64,000 bases of DNA from Pseudonocardia oceani (GTDB lineage: Bacteria > Actinomycetota > Actinomycetes > Mycobacteriales > Pseudonocardiaceae), in contig NZ_JADQDF010000001.1 in assembly GCF_019263585.2 (NCBI RefSeq), positions 6,330,501 through 6,394,500 of the forward strand. Reading direction: 5' to 3'. This document shows positions 42,538 through 53,520 of this stretch, one piece after another. Position numbers and translations under genes: made by a program. The notes below the pieces were generated by a model. It was not told the DNA's origin. It saw only the letters and a program-made list of their open reading frames with translations, and searched no databases. The first letter of the stretch is position 1; the number at the start of each line of letters is the position of its first letter.

Positions 42538-44532
42538 ATGAGCAGCCGGTTCGACGACCTCCAGGACTACCTCGACCTCCCGCGCCTGTCCGGGCTCGCG
42601 CTCTCCCCCGACGGCACCCGCCTCGTGGTCTCGGCCGCGACGCCCGGCCCCGACCGCACGCGGTTCGTCACGGCGCTCTGGGAGGTCGACCCGGCCGGGG
42701 AGCGGCCCGCGCGGCGACTGACCCGCAGCGCGAAGGGCGAGGGCGGGGCCGTCTTCACCCCCGGCGGCGACGTGCTGTTCACCTCCGCCCGCCCGGACCC
42801 CGGCGCCGCCGAGCAGCCGCCGGACTCCCCCGCCGCGCTGTGGCGGCTGCCCGCGTCGGGCGAGGCCGAGGTCGTCGGCACCCGGCCCGGTGGCGTGGGC
42901 GGGGTCGTCGTCGCGCGCGAGGCCGGCACCGTCGTCGTGACGTCGATGACGCTGCCCGGCTCCACCTCCGGCGAGGACGACGAGGCCCGCCGCAGGGCGC
43001 GGCGGGAGAAGAAGGTCAGCGGCGTGCTGCACGCCGCGCACCCCGTCCGCTTCTGGGACCACGACCTCGGCCCGGACGCCCCGCGCCTGCTCACCGCGCC
43101 CGAGCCCGGTGGCGGGTGGATCGACCTCACCCCGGAGCCCGGGGCGGCGCTCGTCGAGGGCGACCACGACGTCACCCCGGACGGTAGGCATGTCGTCAGC
43201 ACGTGGGCGGTGCCGCTGCGCGGCGGCGGCACCCGCTCGACGCTGGTCGTCATCGACGTCGCCACCGGCGAGCGGCGCGTGCTCGCCGACGACCCCGGCC
43301 ACGAGTTCTCCGCGCCCGTCCTCAGCCCGGACGGCACGCGCGTCGCCTGCGTCCGCGAGCGCTTCTCCACCCCCGACACCCCCACCGACATGCGCCTGGT
43401 GGTCGTGCCACTGGCCGGTGACGAGCCCGTCGACGTCGCCCCGGGCTGGGACCGGTGGGCCGGCGGCGCGCGGTGGACCCCGGACGGCGCCGCGCTCGTC
43501 GTCACCGCCGACGACGGGGGCCGCGCGCCGGTCTTCCGGATCGAGGACGGCACGGTCACCCGCCTCACCGGCGACCACGGCGCCTACACCGACGTGCGGG
43601 TGTCGCCGGACGGGGCGCACGTCTACGCGCTGCGCAGCGCGGTCGACGCCCCGCCCGCGCCGGTCCGCCTCGACGCGCGCACGCCCGACCAGCAGCCGGT
43701 CCTGCTCCCGGCGCCGGAACCCGCACCGGAGGTGCCCGGCACGCTCACCGAGGTGCACGCCGCCGCCGCCGACGGCACGCCGCTGCGCGCCTGGCTGGTC
43801 CTGCCCGACGCCGAGGGGCCCGCGCCGCTCGTGCTGTGGGTGCACGGTGGCCCCCTGGGCAGCTGGAACGCCTGGCAGTGGCGCTGGAACCCCTGGCTGA
43901 TGGCCGCGCGCGGGTACGCCGTCCTGCTGCCCGACCCGGCGCTGTCCACCGGCTACGGGCTCGACTTCGTCGCCCGCGGCTGGGGCGAGTGGGGCGGCGC
44001 CCCGTACAACGACCTCATGGCGCTCACCGACGCCGCGGTCGCCCGCGACGACGTCGACGCCGACCGCACCGCCGCGATGGGCGGGAGCTTCGGCGGCTAC
44101 ATGGCGAACTGGATCGCCGGCCACACCGACCGCTTCGCCGCGATCGTCACCCACGCGAGCCTGTGGGCGCTCGACCAGTTCGGCCCGACGACGGACGCGC
44201 CCTGGTACTGGCGTCGTGAGATGACCCCGGAGATGGCGGAGGCCCACAGCCCGCACCGGTTCGCCGACGCGATCTCCACGCCCGTGCTGGTGATCCACGG
44301 CGACCGCGACCACCGCGTGCCCGTCGGGGAGGCGCTGCGGCTGTGGTGGGACCTGGTGAGCCGCTTCGACGGCGACCCGGACCACCTGCCCCACCGGTTC
44401 CTGGTGTTCCCCGACGAGAACCACTGGATCCTCACGCCGCAGAACGCCGCGGTCTGGTACGAGACGGTCATCGCCTTCCTGGACCACCACGTGCTCGGAA
44501 AGGACTGGGCGACGCCGGAGCTACTGCGTTAG
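42538..44532 (+). CDS. S9 family peptidase (acylaminoacyl-peptidase/dipeptidyl-peptidase type)
   Basis: 664 aa, no signal peptide. N-terminal beta-propeller (about residues 1-400) with LALSPDGTRLV and VSPDGAHVYALR blades. C-terminal alpha/beta-hydrolase with the catalytic triad S517 (GGSFGGYMA), D591 (HGDRDHRVPV) and H629 (DENHWIL). It cleaves short peptides; specificity is unknown. It overlaps the convergent DUF305 gene by 12 nt. Confidence 0.9.
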   Translation: MSSRFDDLQDYLDLPRLSGLALSPDGTRLVVSAATPGPDRTRFVTALWEVDPAGERPARRLTRSAKGEGGAVFTPGGDVLFTSARPDPGAAEQPPDSPAALWRLPASGEAEVVGTRPGGVGGVVVAREAGTVVVTSMTLPGSTSGEDDEARRRARREKKVSGVLHAAHPVRFWDHDLGPDAPRLLTAPEPGGGWIDLTPEPGAALVEGDHDVTPDGRHVVSTWAVPLRGGGTRSTLVVIDVATGERRVLADDPGHEFSAPVLSPDGTRVACVRERFSTPDTPTDMRLVVVPLAGDEPVDVAPGWDRWAGGARWTPDGAALVVTADDGGRAPVFRIEDGTVTRLTGDHGAYTDVRVSPDGAHVYALRSAVDAPPAPVRLDARTPDQQPVLLPAPEPAPEVPGTLTEVHAAAADGTPLRAWLVLPDAEGPAPLVLWVHGGPLGSWNAWQWRWNPWLMAARGYAVLLPDPALSTGYGLDFVARGWGEWGGAPYNDLMALTDAAVARDDVDADRTAAMGGSFGGYMANWIAGHTDRFAAIVTHASLWALDQFGPTTDAPWYWRREMTPEMAEAHSPHRFADAISTPVLVIHGDRDHRVPVGEALRLWWDLVSRFDGDPDHLPHRFLVFPDENHWILTPQNAAVWYETVIAFLDHHVLGKDWATPELLR

Positions 44533-45135
44533 ACCCACCAGGGGCAGACCGCGCAGGCGGTCGATGTCGGCGGTCTGGGTGGCCACGACGTCGTCGGCGA
44601 ACCCGGCGACGAACAGGTCGGTTCCCGACGCCCGGACCTGCGCGGCCATCGCCAGGGCACCCTCGTGGTGCGCGATCATCGTCGCGACGAAGAGCCGGTC
44701 GAACGCCGGCCCGGACGCCGCGGCGAGCTCGGCGAGCCGCTCCGCCGCGACCATGCCGGGCACGGCCGCGTGCGCCGGGTGCCCCGGGTGCCCGGACCCG
44801 TGGCGCGCCAGCCACGCCCGCAGCACCGCCACCTCGGGCCCCTGCACGCCCGCGATGCGCTCGGCCATCGCCCGCACGCCGGAGTCGGCGGCACGGCCGG
44901 GGGCCAGCGCCGCCACGGCGAGCGCCTGCTCGTGGTGCGGGATCATCGCGGCGACGAACTCCACGTCGGCCGGCGACACCGGCACCGGGGCCCGCCGCTG
45001 CGCGGCCTCCGCCCCGCCCATCACCCGCGCGGGCTCCCCCGGCGCACCCGGCACGACGGTCCGCAGGCCGGGCTCGGCCGCCCCGCAGCCGGCGAGGGCA
45101 GCCACCAGTGCGGCGAGGACGACCGGGCGGCGCAT
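44521..45135 (-). CDS. DUF305 family lipoprotein
   Basis: 204 aa. Signal peptide with lipobox LAGCG. Two DUF305 repeats are marked by FVAAMIPHHEQALAVAALA and FVATMIAHHEGALAMAAQV, the paired HH(E) motifs that suggest a ferritin-like four-helix, possibly metal-binding, fold. The function is unknown; family members often sit near copper or iron genes, and here the ferric importer is 2 kb away. Confidence 0.85.
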   Translation of the reverse strand: MRRPVVLAALVAALAGCGAAEPGLRTVVPGAPGEPARVMGGAEAAQRRAPVPVSPADVEFVAAMIPHHEQALAVAALAPGRAADSGVRAMAERIAGVQGPEVAVLRAWLARHGSGHPGHPAHAAVPGMVAAERLAELAAASGPAFDRLFVATMIAHHEGALAMAAQVRASGTDLFVAGFADDVVATQTADIDRLRGLPLVGLTQ

Positions 45136-45141
45136 GGGCCG

Positions 45142-45147
45142 ACGCTA
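45142..45147 (-). promoter_or_regulatory. -10 element of probable leaderless promoter
   Basis: On the - strand TAGCGT is followed by 6 nt and the ATG of the DUF305 gene. Confidence 0.45.
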
Positions 45148-45263
45148 GCGGGCGGCCGCACCGGTCGGGTGGATCCCGGGCGCGGGAGCCCCGGGATGTC
45201 GGATCCGCCCGGCACAGTGGGCCGGGGCGGGCGGGGCTGTGCGGGTCGAGGGGGAGCACGACG

Positions 45264-46658
45264 GTGGGACGACGGGTGCGGGCGTGTGGGGTGGCCGTGA
45301 CGGCGATGCTGCTGGCGCTGCTGGCGCCGGTGCCCGCCTCGGCGGACGTGCCGGAGCTCCCCGCGCCGGTCGTGCCGGGCGTCGGCGAGATCGTGACCAG
45401 CGCGAACGTCCGGCCGATCGCGAACCTGCCGAAGCAGGCGCCCTTCGACGGCGAGCAGTCGCACGGCACGGACATGGCCTTCGCGGACGGCCACGCCTAC
45501 GTCGGCAACTACGACGGGTTCGTCGTCTACGACGTCCGCGAGCCCGCGGAGCCGCGGATCGTCAGCCAGGTGCTCTGCCCCGGCTCCCAGAACGACGTCT
45601 CCGTCTCGGACGGGCTGCTGTTCCTGTCCACCGACTCCCGCTGGAGCGACGACACGTGCTCCGCGGTGCCGCAGAACCGCGGCGGGCTCCCCTACTGGGA
45701 GGGCATCAAGGTCTTCGACGTCAGCGACCCGGCGAACCCGGCGTACCTCACGTCGGTGGCCACGGCCTGCGGCTCGCACACCCACACGCTGGTGCCCGAC
45801 ACCGCGGGCGAGTCGCTCTACCTCTACGTGTCCTCCTACGCCCCCTCCCCCGACCTGCCGGGCTGCCTGCCCCCGCACGACAGGATCTCGATCGTCGAGG
45901 TGCCGCTGGCCGACCCGGCCGCCGCGGCCGTCGTCGCCGAGCCGGTGCTGTTCCCCGACGGCGGCAACCCCGGCCCGGGCAGCGACACCACCACCGGCTG
46001 CCACGACATCACCGCCTACCCCTCGCGCCACCTCGCGGCGGGCGCCTGCATGGGCGACGGCGTGCTGATGGACATCAGCGACCGCGAGGCCCCCCGCGTC
46101 ATCGAGCGGGTGCGCGACGACACCCACTTCGCGTTCTGGCACAGCGCCACGTTCAACGACGCGGGCACCAAGGTCGTGTTCACCGACGAGCTCGGCGGCG
46201 GCAGCGCGGCCACCTGCACGGCCGCGGTCGGGCCGCTGCGCGGCGCCGACGGCGTCTACGACATCGTCGGCGGGCGGCTGGAGTTCCGCAGCTACTACAA
46301 GATCCCCCGGATGCAGGGCGAGACGGAGAACTGCGTCGCCCACAACGGCTCGCTCATCCCCGTGCCGGGCCGCGACGTCATGGTCCAGGCCTGGTACCAG
46401 GGCGGGGTCTCGGTCTGGGACTTCACCGACTCCGCGCGCCCCGTCGAGATCGGCTTCTTCGAGCGCGGGCCGGTGTCGGACACCGAACTGGTGCTGGGCG
46501 GGTCGTGGTCGGCCTACTGGTACGACGGCCACGTCTTCTCCTCCGACATCCGCGAGGGGCTCGACGTCCTCGCCGTCGACGACCCGCTGATCGCCGGGGC
46601 CCGGGCCGTCGACTTCGACGTGCTCAACCCGCAGACCCAGGAGCGCCGCGTCGGCTGA
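45264..46658 (+). CDS. Secreted LVIVD-repeat (beta-propeller) protein
   Basis: 464 aa from GTG 45264 (GGGGAG 7 nt upstream). A signal peptide ends near ASADVPELP. The rest is a beta-propeller with repeated YVGNYDGFVVYDVREPAEPRI, IKVFDVSDPANPAYL and GVSVWDFTDSARPVEI blades of the LVIVD type. It holds several cysteines likely to form disulfides outside the cell. The biochemical role is not known. It has its own promoter region and no obvious operon partner. Confidence 0.8.
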   Translation: MGRRVRACGVAVTAMLLALLAPVPASADVPELPAPVVPGVGEIVTSANVRPIANLPKQAPFDGEQSHGTDMAFADGHAYVGNYDGFVVYDVREPAEPRIVSQVLCPGSQNDVSVSDGLLFLSTDSRWSDDTCSAVPQNRGGLPYWEGIKVFDVSDPANPAYLTSVATACGSHTHTLVPDTAGESLYLYVSSYAPSPDLPGCLPPHDRISIVEVPLADPAAAAVVAEPVLFPDGGNPGPGSDTTTGCHDITAYPSRHLAAGACMGDGVLMDISDREAPRVIERVRDDTHFAFWHSATFNDAGTKVVFTDELGGGSAATCTAAVGPLRGADGVYDIVGGRLEFRSYYKIPRMQGETENCVAHNGSLIPVPGRDVMVQAWYQGGVSVWDFTDSARPVEIGFFERGPVSDTELVLGGSWSAYWYDGHVFSSDIREGLDVLAVDDPLIAGARAVDFDVLNPQTQERRVG

Positions 46659-46719
46659 CGGCGTTTCCCCCCGCGGCGACCGTGGGTAGCCACCTCCACC
46701 GACACATGAGGAGGCACGC

Positions 46720-47937
46720 ATGGGTGGCAACAGGATCGTCGTCTACAAGGAGCCGGGCGTCGTCGCGGTGGAGGACCACGACGCGCCGAAGCTCGAGGTG
46801 CCCGCCGAGGTCGCGCAGGCCAAGGGGCTCACCCGCAAGGCCGAGCACGGGGTCATCCTGCGCACGGTCTCGACGAACATCTGCGGCTCCGACCAGCACA
46901 TGGTCCGCGGCCGCACCACGGCTCCCCCGGGGCAGACGCTGGGCCACGAGATCACCGGCGAGGTCGTGGAGAAGGGCAGCGACGTCCAGTTCGTCGACAT
47001 CGGCGACATCTGCTCGGTGCCGTTCAACATCGCGTGCGGCCGCTGCCGCAACTGCCGCGAGGGCCAGACCGGCATCTGCGAGAACGTCAATCCCGGCCGC
47101 GCCGGCTCGGCGTACGGCTACGTCGACATGGGCGGCTGGGAGGGCGGCCAGGCCGAGTACGTCATGGTGCCCTTCGCCGACTTCAACCTGCTGAGGTTCC
47201 CCGACCGCGACCAGGCGCTGGAGAAGATCCTCGACCTGACGATGCTGTCGGACATCTTCCCCACCGGCTACCACGGCGCCTACACCGCCGGCGTGACGAC
47301 GGGCTCGACCGTCTACGTCGCCGGTGCCGGCCCGGTCGGCCTCGCCGCGGCGTACTCGGCGAACCTGCTGGGCGCGGCCGTGGTCATCGTCGGCGACCTC
47401 AACCAGGACCGCCTCGCGCAGGCCCGCTCGTTCGGCTGCGAGACCATCGACATCTCCGCGGACGCCACCCTGGAGGACCAGATCGCGCAGATCCTCGGCA
47501 CGAACGAGGTCGACTGCGCGGTCGACGCCGTCGGGTTCGAGGCCACCGGTCACGGCAGCGGCGCGAGCGAGGCCCCGGCCGCGGTGCTAAACTCGATCAT
47601 GTCGCTGACCCGCGCGGGCGGCAGCCTGGGCATCCCGGGCCTCTATGTCACCGGCGACCCGGGCGCACCCGACGACGATGCCAAGGAGGGCACGCTCAAG
47701 GTGCGCCTCGGGCTCGGGTGGGCGAAGAGCCACTCGCTCTACACCGGCCAGTGCCCGGTGCTGAAGTACAACCGCGGCCTGATGATGAGCATCCTGCACG
47801 ACAAGGCCCACATCGCCGACGCGGTCGGCGCCACGGTCCTGCCGCTGGAGGACGCCCCGCGCGGCTACCAGGAGTTCGACCAGGGGGCGGCGAAGAAGTA
47901 CGTGCTCAACCCCAACGGGCTGATCCCGGCGGCCTGA
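46720..47937 (+). CDS. fdhA: Glutathione-independent formaldehyde dehydrogenase (zinc MDR)
   Basis: 405 aa. The catalytic zinc site begins NICGSDQHMVRGRTT...GHEITGEV; the structural zinc cysteines are in CGRCRNCREGQTGIC; the NAD site is VYVAGAGPVGLAAAYSANLLGA. The WEGGQAEYVMVPFADFNLL and GYHGAYTAGV segments are characteristic of the Pseudomonas putida FdhA group, which oxidises formaldehyde to formate with tightly bound NAD+. GAGGAGG precedes the ATG. It could feed the formate dehydrogenase encoded at 10335-15023, but the loci are 30 kb apart. The name clashes with the formate dehydrogenase symbol; the two are unrelated. Confidence 0.88.
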   Translation: MGGNRIVVYKEPGVVAVEDHDAPKLEVPAEVAQAKGLTRKAEHGVILRTVSTNICGSDQHMVRGRTTAPPGQTLGHEITGEVVEKGSDVQFVDIGDICSVPFNIACGRCRNCREGQTGICENVNPGRAGSAYGYVDMGGWEGGQAEYVMVPFADFNLLRFPDRDQALEKILDLTMLSDIFPTGYHGAYTAGVTTGSTVYVAGAGPVGLAAAYSANLLGAAVVIVGDLNQDRLAQARSFGCETIDISADATLEDQIAQILGTNEVDCAVDAVGFEATGHGSGASEAPAAVLNSIMSLTRAGGSLGIPGLYVTGDPGAPDDDAKEGTLKVRLGLGWAKSHSLYTGQCPVLKYNRGLMMSILHDKAHIADAVGATVLPLEDAPRGYQEFDQGAAKKYVLNPNGLIPAA

Positions 47938-47953
47938 CGCACCGGGCCGACGG

Positions 47954-48025
47954 CACCTCGCACACCGAGTGGGGACCTCGCACACGGTCGACGGTGTGCG
48001 AGGTGCTCAGCCGGTGTGCGAGGTG
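47954..48025. repeat. 72-bp nested palindrome, downstream copy bracketing the AbiEi/DUF559 gene
   Basis: Outer arms CACCTCGCACACCG (47954-47967) and CGGTGTGCGAGGTG (48012-48025) are perfect complements. Inner arms ACCTCGCACAC (47975-47985) and GTGTGCGAGGT (47994-48004) surround GGTCGACG. It aligns end to end, in the same orientation, with 48989-49060. The last codons and stop of the nuclease-family gene lie in its outer right arm. Confidence 0.9.
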
Positions 48026-48921
48026 GGCCCCAGCCGGCGGGCGATCCGCGCCGCGACCGGCGCGAAGTCGGCGAGGTCCCGCCACGTCCAGCGCGTCATG
48101 TGCAGGCCCTCGTCGCGGATCGCGTCCTCGCGCCGCTTCTCCGCGAACAGCACGTCGCCGGCGTCCTGCCCGGGGAACAGCAGGCGCCCGTACTTCACGC
48201 GCCCGTCGAACTCGCCGACGCAGCGCTGCCGCGGCCACGCGAAGTCGACCTCGCCCACCGCCGCGCCGCCGGCCGTCACCACCGGCCACTGCAGCACCGG
48301 GGCGGGCAGCCCGGCGACGTGCAGCGCGACCCGGCTGCGGGACTCCCCGACGCTCATGCTCCCGGGGGCGGCGAAGCGCAGCGCCCGGTCGGCCGCCGGG
48401 TTGCCGGGCCGGCGTGCTCCACGGGCGACGGCGGCGTCGAGCTCCCCGCGCGTGACGAGGTGGCGGTGCAGCGCGGCGTCCGCGACGACGACGGCGTGCT
48501 CGAAGGGCGCCGACCTGCCGATGTCGGCCAGGGTGCGTGCGAGCGAGGTGACCCGCACGCCGTCGACCTCGACCACCTCGTCGGCGTCCAGCTGCGCCGC
48601 GTGCACGTGCGCGAAGCGGCCCACGCGGGCGCCCGAGCGGCGCGGGCGGGTGCTGTGGACGCGGTCGAGCGGCAGGTCCCACGCCGGCAGGCCGTGCAGC
48701 ACCGCGGCCGTCACGTGGCTGAGCACGGCGTCCGCGGCCATCTCGTGCGCCGCGGCCAGCGCCCGGGCACGGTGCCACTGCTCGGGCCCGGTGGGCGCCT
48801 CGCTGAGGTAGTGCCCGCGCCGGAGGCGGACCAGCTCGCCCGTGCGCAGGCGGCGGCGCAGCTCGTGCTCGCGCACCCCGGCCGCGAGGAGGTCGGGGCG
48901 GCGGTGGAACGCGGAGGTCAC
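48007..48921 (-). CDS. AbiEi-like winged-helix plus DUF559/Vsr-like nuclease-domain protein
   Basis: 304 aa from GTG 48921. The N-terminal wHTH-type region (residues 5-40: LLAAGVREHELRRRLRTGEL, then RLRRGHYL) resembles AbiEi antitoxins. The middle region has LSHVTAAVLHGLPAW and VTSLARTLADIG. The C-terminus is a PD-(D/E)XK-type endonuclease fold with D226 (GEVDF), E237 and D239 (GEFDG) and K243 (RVKYG), then AEKRREDAIRDEG. No partner toxin gene is adjacent. It is bracketed by two 72-bp nested palindromes. Actual nuclease activity and role are unknown. A frame extending upstream through the repeat was rejected. Confidence 0.78.
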   Translation of the reverse strand: MTSAFHRRPDLLAAGVREHELRRRLRTGELVRLRRGHYLSEAPTGPEQWHRARALAAAHEMAADAVLSHVTAAVLHGLPAWDLPLDRVHSTRPRRSGARVGRFAHVHAAQLDADEVVEVDGVRVTSLARTLADIGRSAPFEHAVVVADAALHRHLVTRGELDAAVARGARRPGNPAADRALRFAAPGSMSVGESRSRVALHVAGLPAPVLQWPVVTAGGAAVGEVDFAWPRQRCVGEFDGRVKYGRLLFPGQDAGDVLFAEKRREDAIRDEGLHMTRWTWRDLADFAPVAARIARRLGPTSHTG

Positions 48922-48988
48922 GCGAGGAGGGTGCCGGGCGGGGGTGGGCCGCCGTGGGCGTTCGGCGGAACTCGTCGCCGTCGCCGCG

Positions 48989-49060
48989 CACCTCGCACAC
49001 CCGCTGACCACCCCGCACACCGTCGACCGTGTGCGAGGTCACCACCCGCTGTGCGAGGTG
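48989..49060. repeat. 72-bp nested palindrome, upstream copy bracketing the AbiEi/DUF559 gene
   Basis: Outer arms CACCTCGCAC (48989-48998) and GTGCGAGGTG (49051-49060). The inner region 49010-49039 reads ACCCCGCACACCGTCGACCG then TGTGCGAGGT, symmetrical about GTCGAC. Same length and orientation as 47954-48025. Confidence 0.9.
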
Positions 49061-49073
49061 GCCGGGGCGAACC

Positions 49074-50039
49074 CTAGAAGGGCAGGCCCAGCACCGGGAG
49101 GCCGATGGCCGCGTCGACCGCGATCGCGGCGAACAGCAGGCACAGGTAGGCGTTGGAGAGGTGGAACAGCTTCATCGGGGTGGGGTCCTCCCCCGACGCC
49201 ACCGCCACGTGCAGCCGGTGGGCCGAGAAGAGGAACCAGGCCCCGCCCAGCACCGCGACGGCCGCGTAGACCCACGAGGTGACCGGCAGCAGCAGGAGCG
49301 TGACCGCGCCCATCACCCAGGAGTAGGCGACGATCCGGCGCGACACCTGCACCGGCGTGGCGACGACGGGCAGCATCGGCACGCCCGCGGCCGCGTAGTC
49401 CTCGCGGTAGCGCATCGCCAGCGCCCAGAAGTGCGGCGGCGTCCAGAAGAAGATGATCGCGAACATCACCAGCGCCGGCCACTCCACCGTGCCGGTGACC
49501 GCGGCCCAGCCGATGACGACGGGCATGCAGCCCGCCGCACCGCCCCAGACGATGTTCTGCGAGGTCCGGCGCTTGAGCAGCAGCGTGTAGACCAGCACGT
49601 AGAACGCGATGGCGGCCACCGACAGCGCGGCGGCGAGCCAGTTGGTGGTGAGGCCGAGCCACAGCGAGCTGAGCACGCCGAGCACGAGGCCGAAGACCAG
49701 CGCGTTGCGCGGCGGCACCTGCCCCTTGGCCAGCGGGCGGCGCGCCGTGCGCTTCATGACCTTGTCGATGTCGGCGTCGACGACGCAGTTGAGCGCATGC
49801 GCGCTCGCCGCGGCCAGCGCGCCGCCCAGGAGCGTGGCGACGATCAGCCAGACACTCGGCCAGTCATCATTCCCCGAGGCGCGCTGCGCCAGGAACATCG
49901 CCGGCACGGTGACGACCAGCAACTGCTCGATGATGCGCGTCTTCGTCAGGCCCAGGTAGGCGCCGACCGTCGTGCGCACCCGTGCCCGGAATCCGACGGG
50001 CGTCGGTGCCACGTGGGCCACGGGCACACTCACCGGCAC
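49074..50039 (-). CDS. ctaB: Protoheme IX farnesyltransferase (heme O synthase)
   Basis: 321 aa, UbiA-family membrane prenyltransferase with about eight to nine helices. The Asp-rich site NCVVDADIDKVMKRTARRPL binds Mg-farnesyl diphosphate; a second region is FFWTPPHFWALAMRYREDY. The product, heme O, is the CtaA substrate for cytochrome oxidase. GTG start. It diverges from tkt as in mycobacteria. Confidence 0.94.
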   Translation of the reverse strand: MPVSVPVAHVAPTPVGFRARVRTTVGAYLGLTKTRIIEQLLVVTVPAMFLAQRASGNDDWPSVWLIVATLLGGALAAASAHALNCVVDADIDKVMKRTARRPLAKGQVPPRNALVFGLVLGVLSSLWLGLTTNWLAAALSVAAIAFYVLVYTLLLKRRTSQNIVWGGAAGCMPVVIGWAAVTGTVEWPALVMFAIIFFWTPPHFWALAMRYREDYAAAGVPMLPVVATPVQVSRRIVAYSWVMGAVTLLLLPVTSWVYAAVAVLGGAWFLFSAHRLHVAVASGEDPTPMKLFHLSNAYLCLLFAAIAVDAAIGLPVLGLPF

Positions 50040-50215
50040 TACCTCGATCCGCGATGTGGTGGGGCGGTTCTTCTACAGCGCGTCGATCCTAGCCCGGCGC
50101 ATGGCGGGGCGCCCTGTCGGGTAACCGGGCCCAGCACCGCGAGCGGAGCCCCACGTGCCCGCCCCACGTGGATAGGCTGCCGGGGACGCGCCGTGGCGTT
50201 CCGACCACGTGACCG

Positions 50216-50246
50216 AGAACTCCGCAGTGACCAGAACTCCGCAGTG
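50216..50246 (+). repeat. Tandem direct repeat in the tkt leader
   Basis: AGAACTCCGCAGTG occurs at 50216-50229 and 50233-50246, a 17-bp period, with GACC on either side. It sits 22 nt before the tkt start and could be a paired regulator site. Confidence 0.5.
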
Positions 50247-50267
50247 GACCGAGAGCAGGGAGCCTCC

Positions 50268-52388
<2,121 letters not shown>

Positions 52389-52399
52389 GGAGACCGCAC

Positions 52400-53512
52400 A
52401 TGAGCAACGACCGTCTCAAGGCGCTGGCCGACGCCGGCGTCTCCATCTGGCTCGACGACCTGTCCCGCGAGCGCCTGCAGAGCGGCAACCTGCGTGAGCT
52501 CATCACGGAGTCGCACGTCGTCGGCGTCACCACCAACCCCACGATCTTCGCGGGCGCGCTGGCCAACGGCGAGGCCTACGACCAGCAGGTCCGCGACCTC
52601 GCCGGGCGCGACGCGTCGGTCGAGGACGCGGTCCGCGAGATCACCGTCGCCGACGTGCAGCAGGCCTGCGACGTGTTCAGCGGCACCTGGGAGGCCACCG
52701 GCGGCGTCGACGGGCGCGTGTCGCTCGAGGTCGACCCGGGCCTGGCCCGCGACACCGAGGGCACCGTCGCGCAGGCGATCGACCTGTGGAAGGCCGTCGA
52801 CCGGCCCAACCTGCTGGTCAAGATCCCGGCCACCGAGGCCGGCCTGCCGGCGATCACCCGCGCGCTGGCCGAGGGCATCTCGGTCAACGTCACGCTGATC
52901 TTCTCCGTCGAGCGCTACCGCGCCGTCATGGGCGCCTACCTCGACGGCCTGGAGCAGGCCGCCGCCAACGGGCAGACCCTCGCCGGCATCGCGTCGGTGG
53001 CGAGCTTCTTCGTCTCCCGCGTCGACTCCGAGATCGACAAGCGGCTGGAGGCGATCGGCACCGACGAGGCGCTGGCGCTGCGCGGCAAGGCGGGCGTCGC
53101 GAACTCGCGGCTGGCCTACGCCGCGTTCCAGGAGGTGTTCTCCGGTGAGCGCTGGGAGAAGCTGACCGCGCAGGGCGCGAAGGCGCAGCGGCCGCTGTGG
53201 GCGTCGACGGGGGTCAAGAACCCCGACTACTCCGACACGCTCTACGTCACCGAGCTCGTCGTCGCCGACACCGTCAACACGATGCCGGAGAAGACGATGC
53301 AGGCCTTCGCCGACCACGGCGAGGTGGAGGGCGACCGCGTCACCGGCACCGCGGCCGAGGCGCAGGAGGTCTTCGACTCCCTGGAGCGCGTGGGCGTCGA
53401 CCTCACCGACGTGTTCCTCGCGCTGGAGGACGAGGGCGTCGAGAAGTTCGAGAAGTCCTGGGCGGAGCTCGGCGACACCGTGCAGGGCCAGCTCGACGGC
53501 GCGAAGGCCTGA
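52400..53512 (+). CDS. tal: Transaldolase
   Basis: 370 aa, actinobacterial long-form transaldolase. Schiff-base lysine in RPNLLVKIPATEAG; other landmarks SGNLRELI, VGVTTNPTIFAGAL and SVNVTLIFSVERY. AGGAGA lies 8 nt before the ATG. It follows tkt by 11 nt. Confidence 0.96.
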   Translation: MSNDRLKALADAGVSIWLDDLSRERLQSGNLRELITESHVVGVTTNPTIFAGALANGEAYDQQVRDLAGRDASVEDAVREITVADVQQACDVFSGTWEATGGVDGRVSLEVDPGLARDTEGTVAQAIDLWKAVDRPNLLVKIPATEAGLPAITRALAEGISVNVTLIFSVERYRAVMGAYLDGLEQAAANGQTLAGIASVASFFVSRVDSEIDKRLEAIGTDEALALRGKAGVANSRLAYAAFQEVFSGERWEKLTAQGAKAQRPLWASTGVKNPDYSDTLYVTELVVADTVNTMPEKTMQAFADHGEVEGDRVTGTAAEAQEVFDSLERVGVDLTDVFLALEDEGVEKFEKSWAELGDTVQGQLDGAKA

Positions 53513-53520
53513 CCGGTCCC

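Noticed and set aside
48007..48921. AbiE-type toxin-antitoxin pair
   Set aside because: Only the AbiEi-like N-terminal region is seen; no AbiEii nucleotidyltransferase gene is adjacent, the neighbours being formaldehyde dehydrogenase and ctaB.
47954..49060. CRISPR array
   Set aside because: The repeats are palindromic, only two per locus, about 1 kb apart, and enclose a coding gene; there are no regular spacers and no cas genes.
47954..49060. Classical insertion sequence or transposon
   Set aside because: No transposase motif and no convincing target-site duplication next to the 72-bp repeats; the enclosed protein is nuclease-like, not a DDE or serine/tyrosine recombinase.
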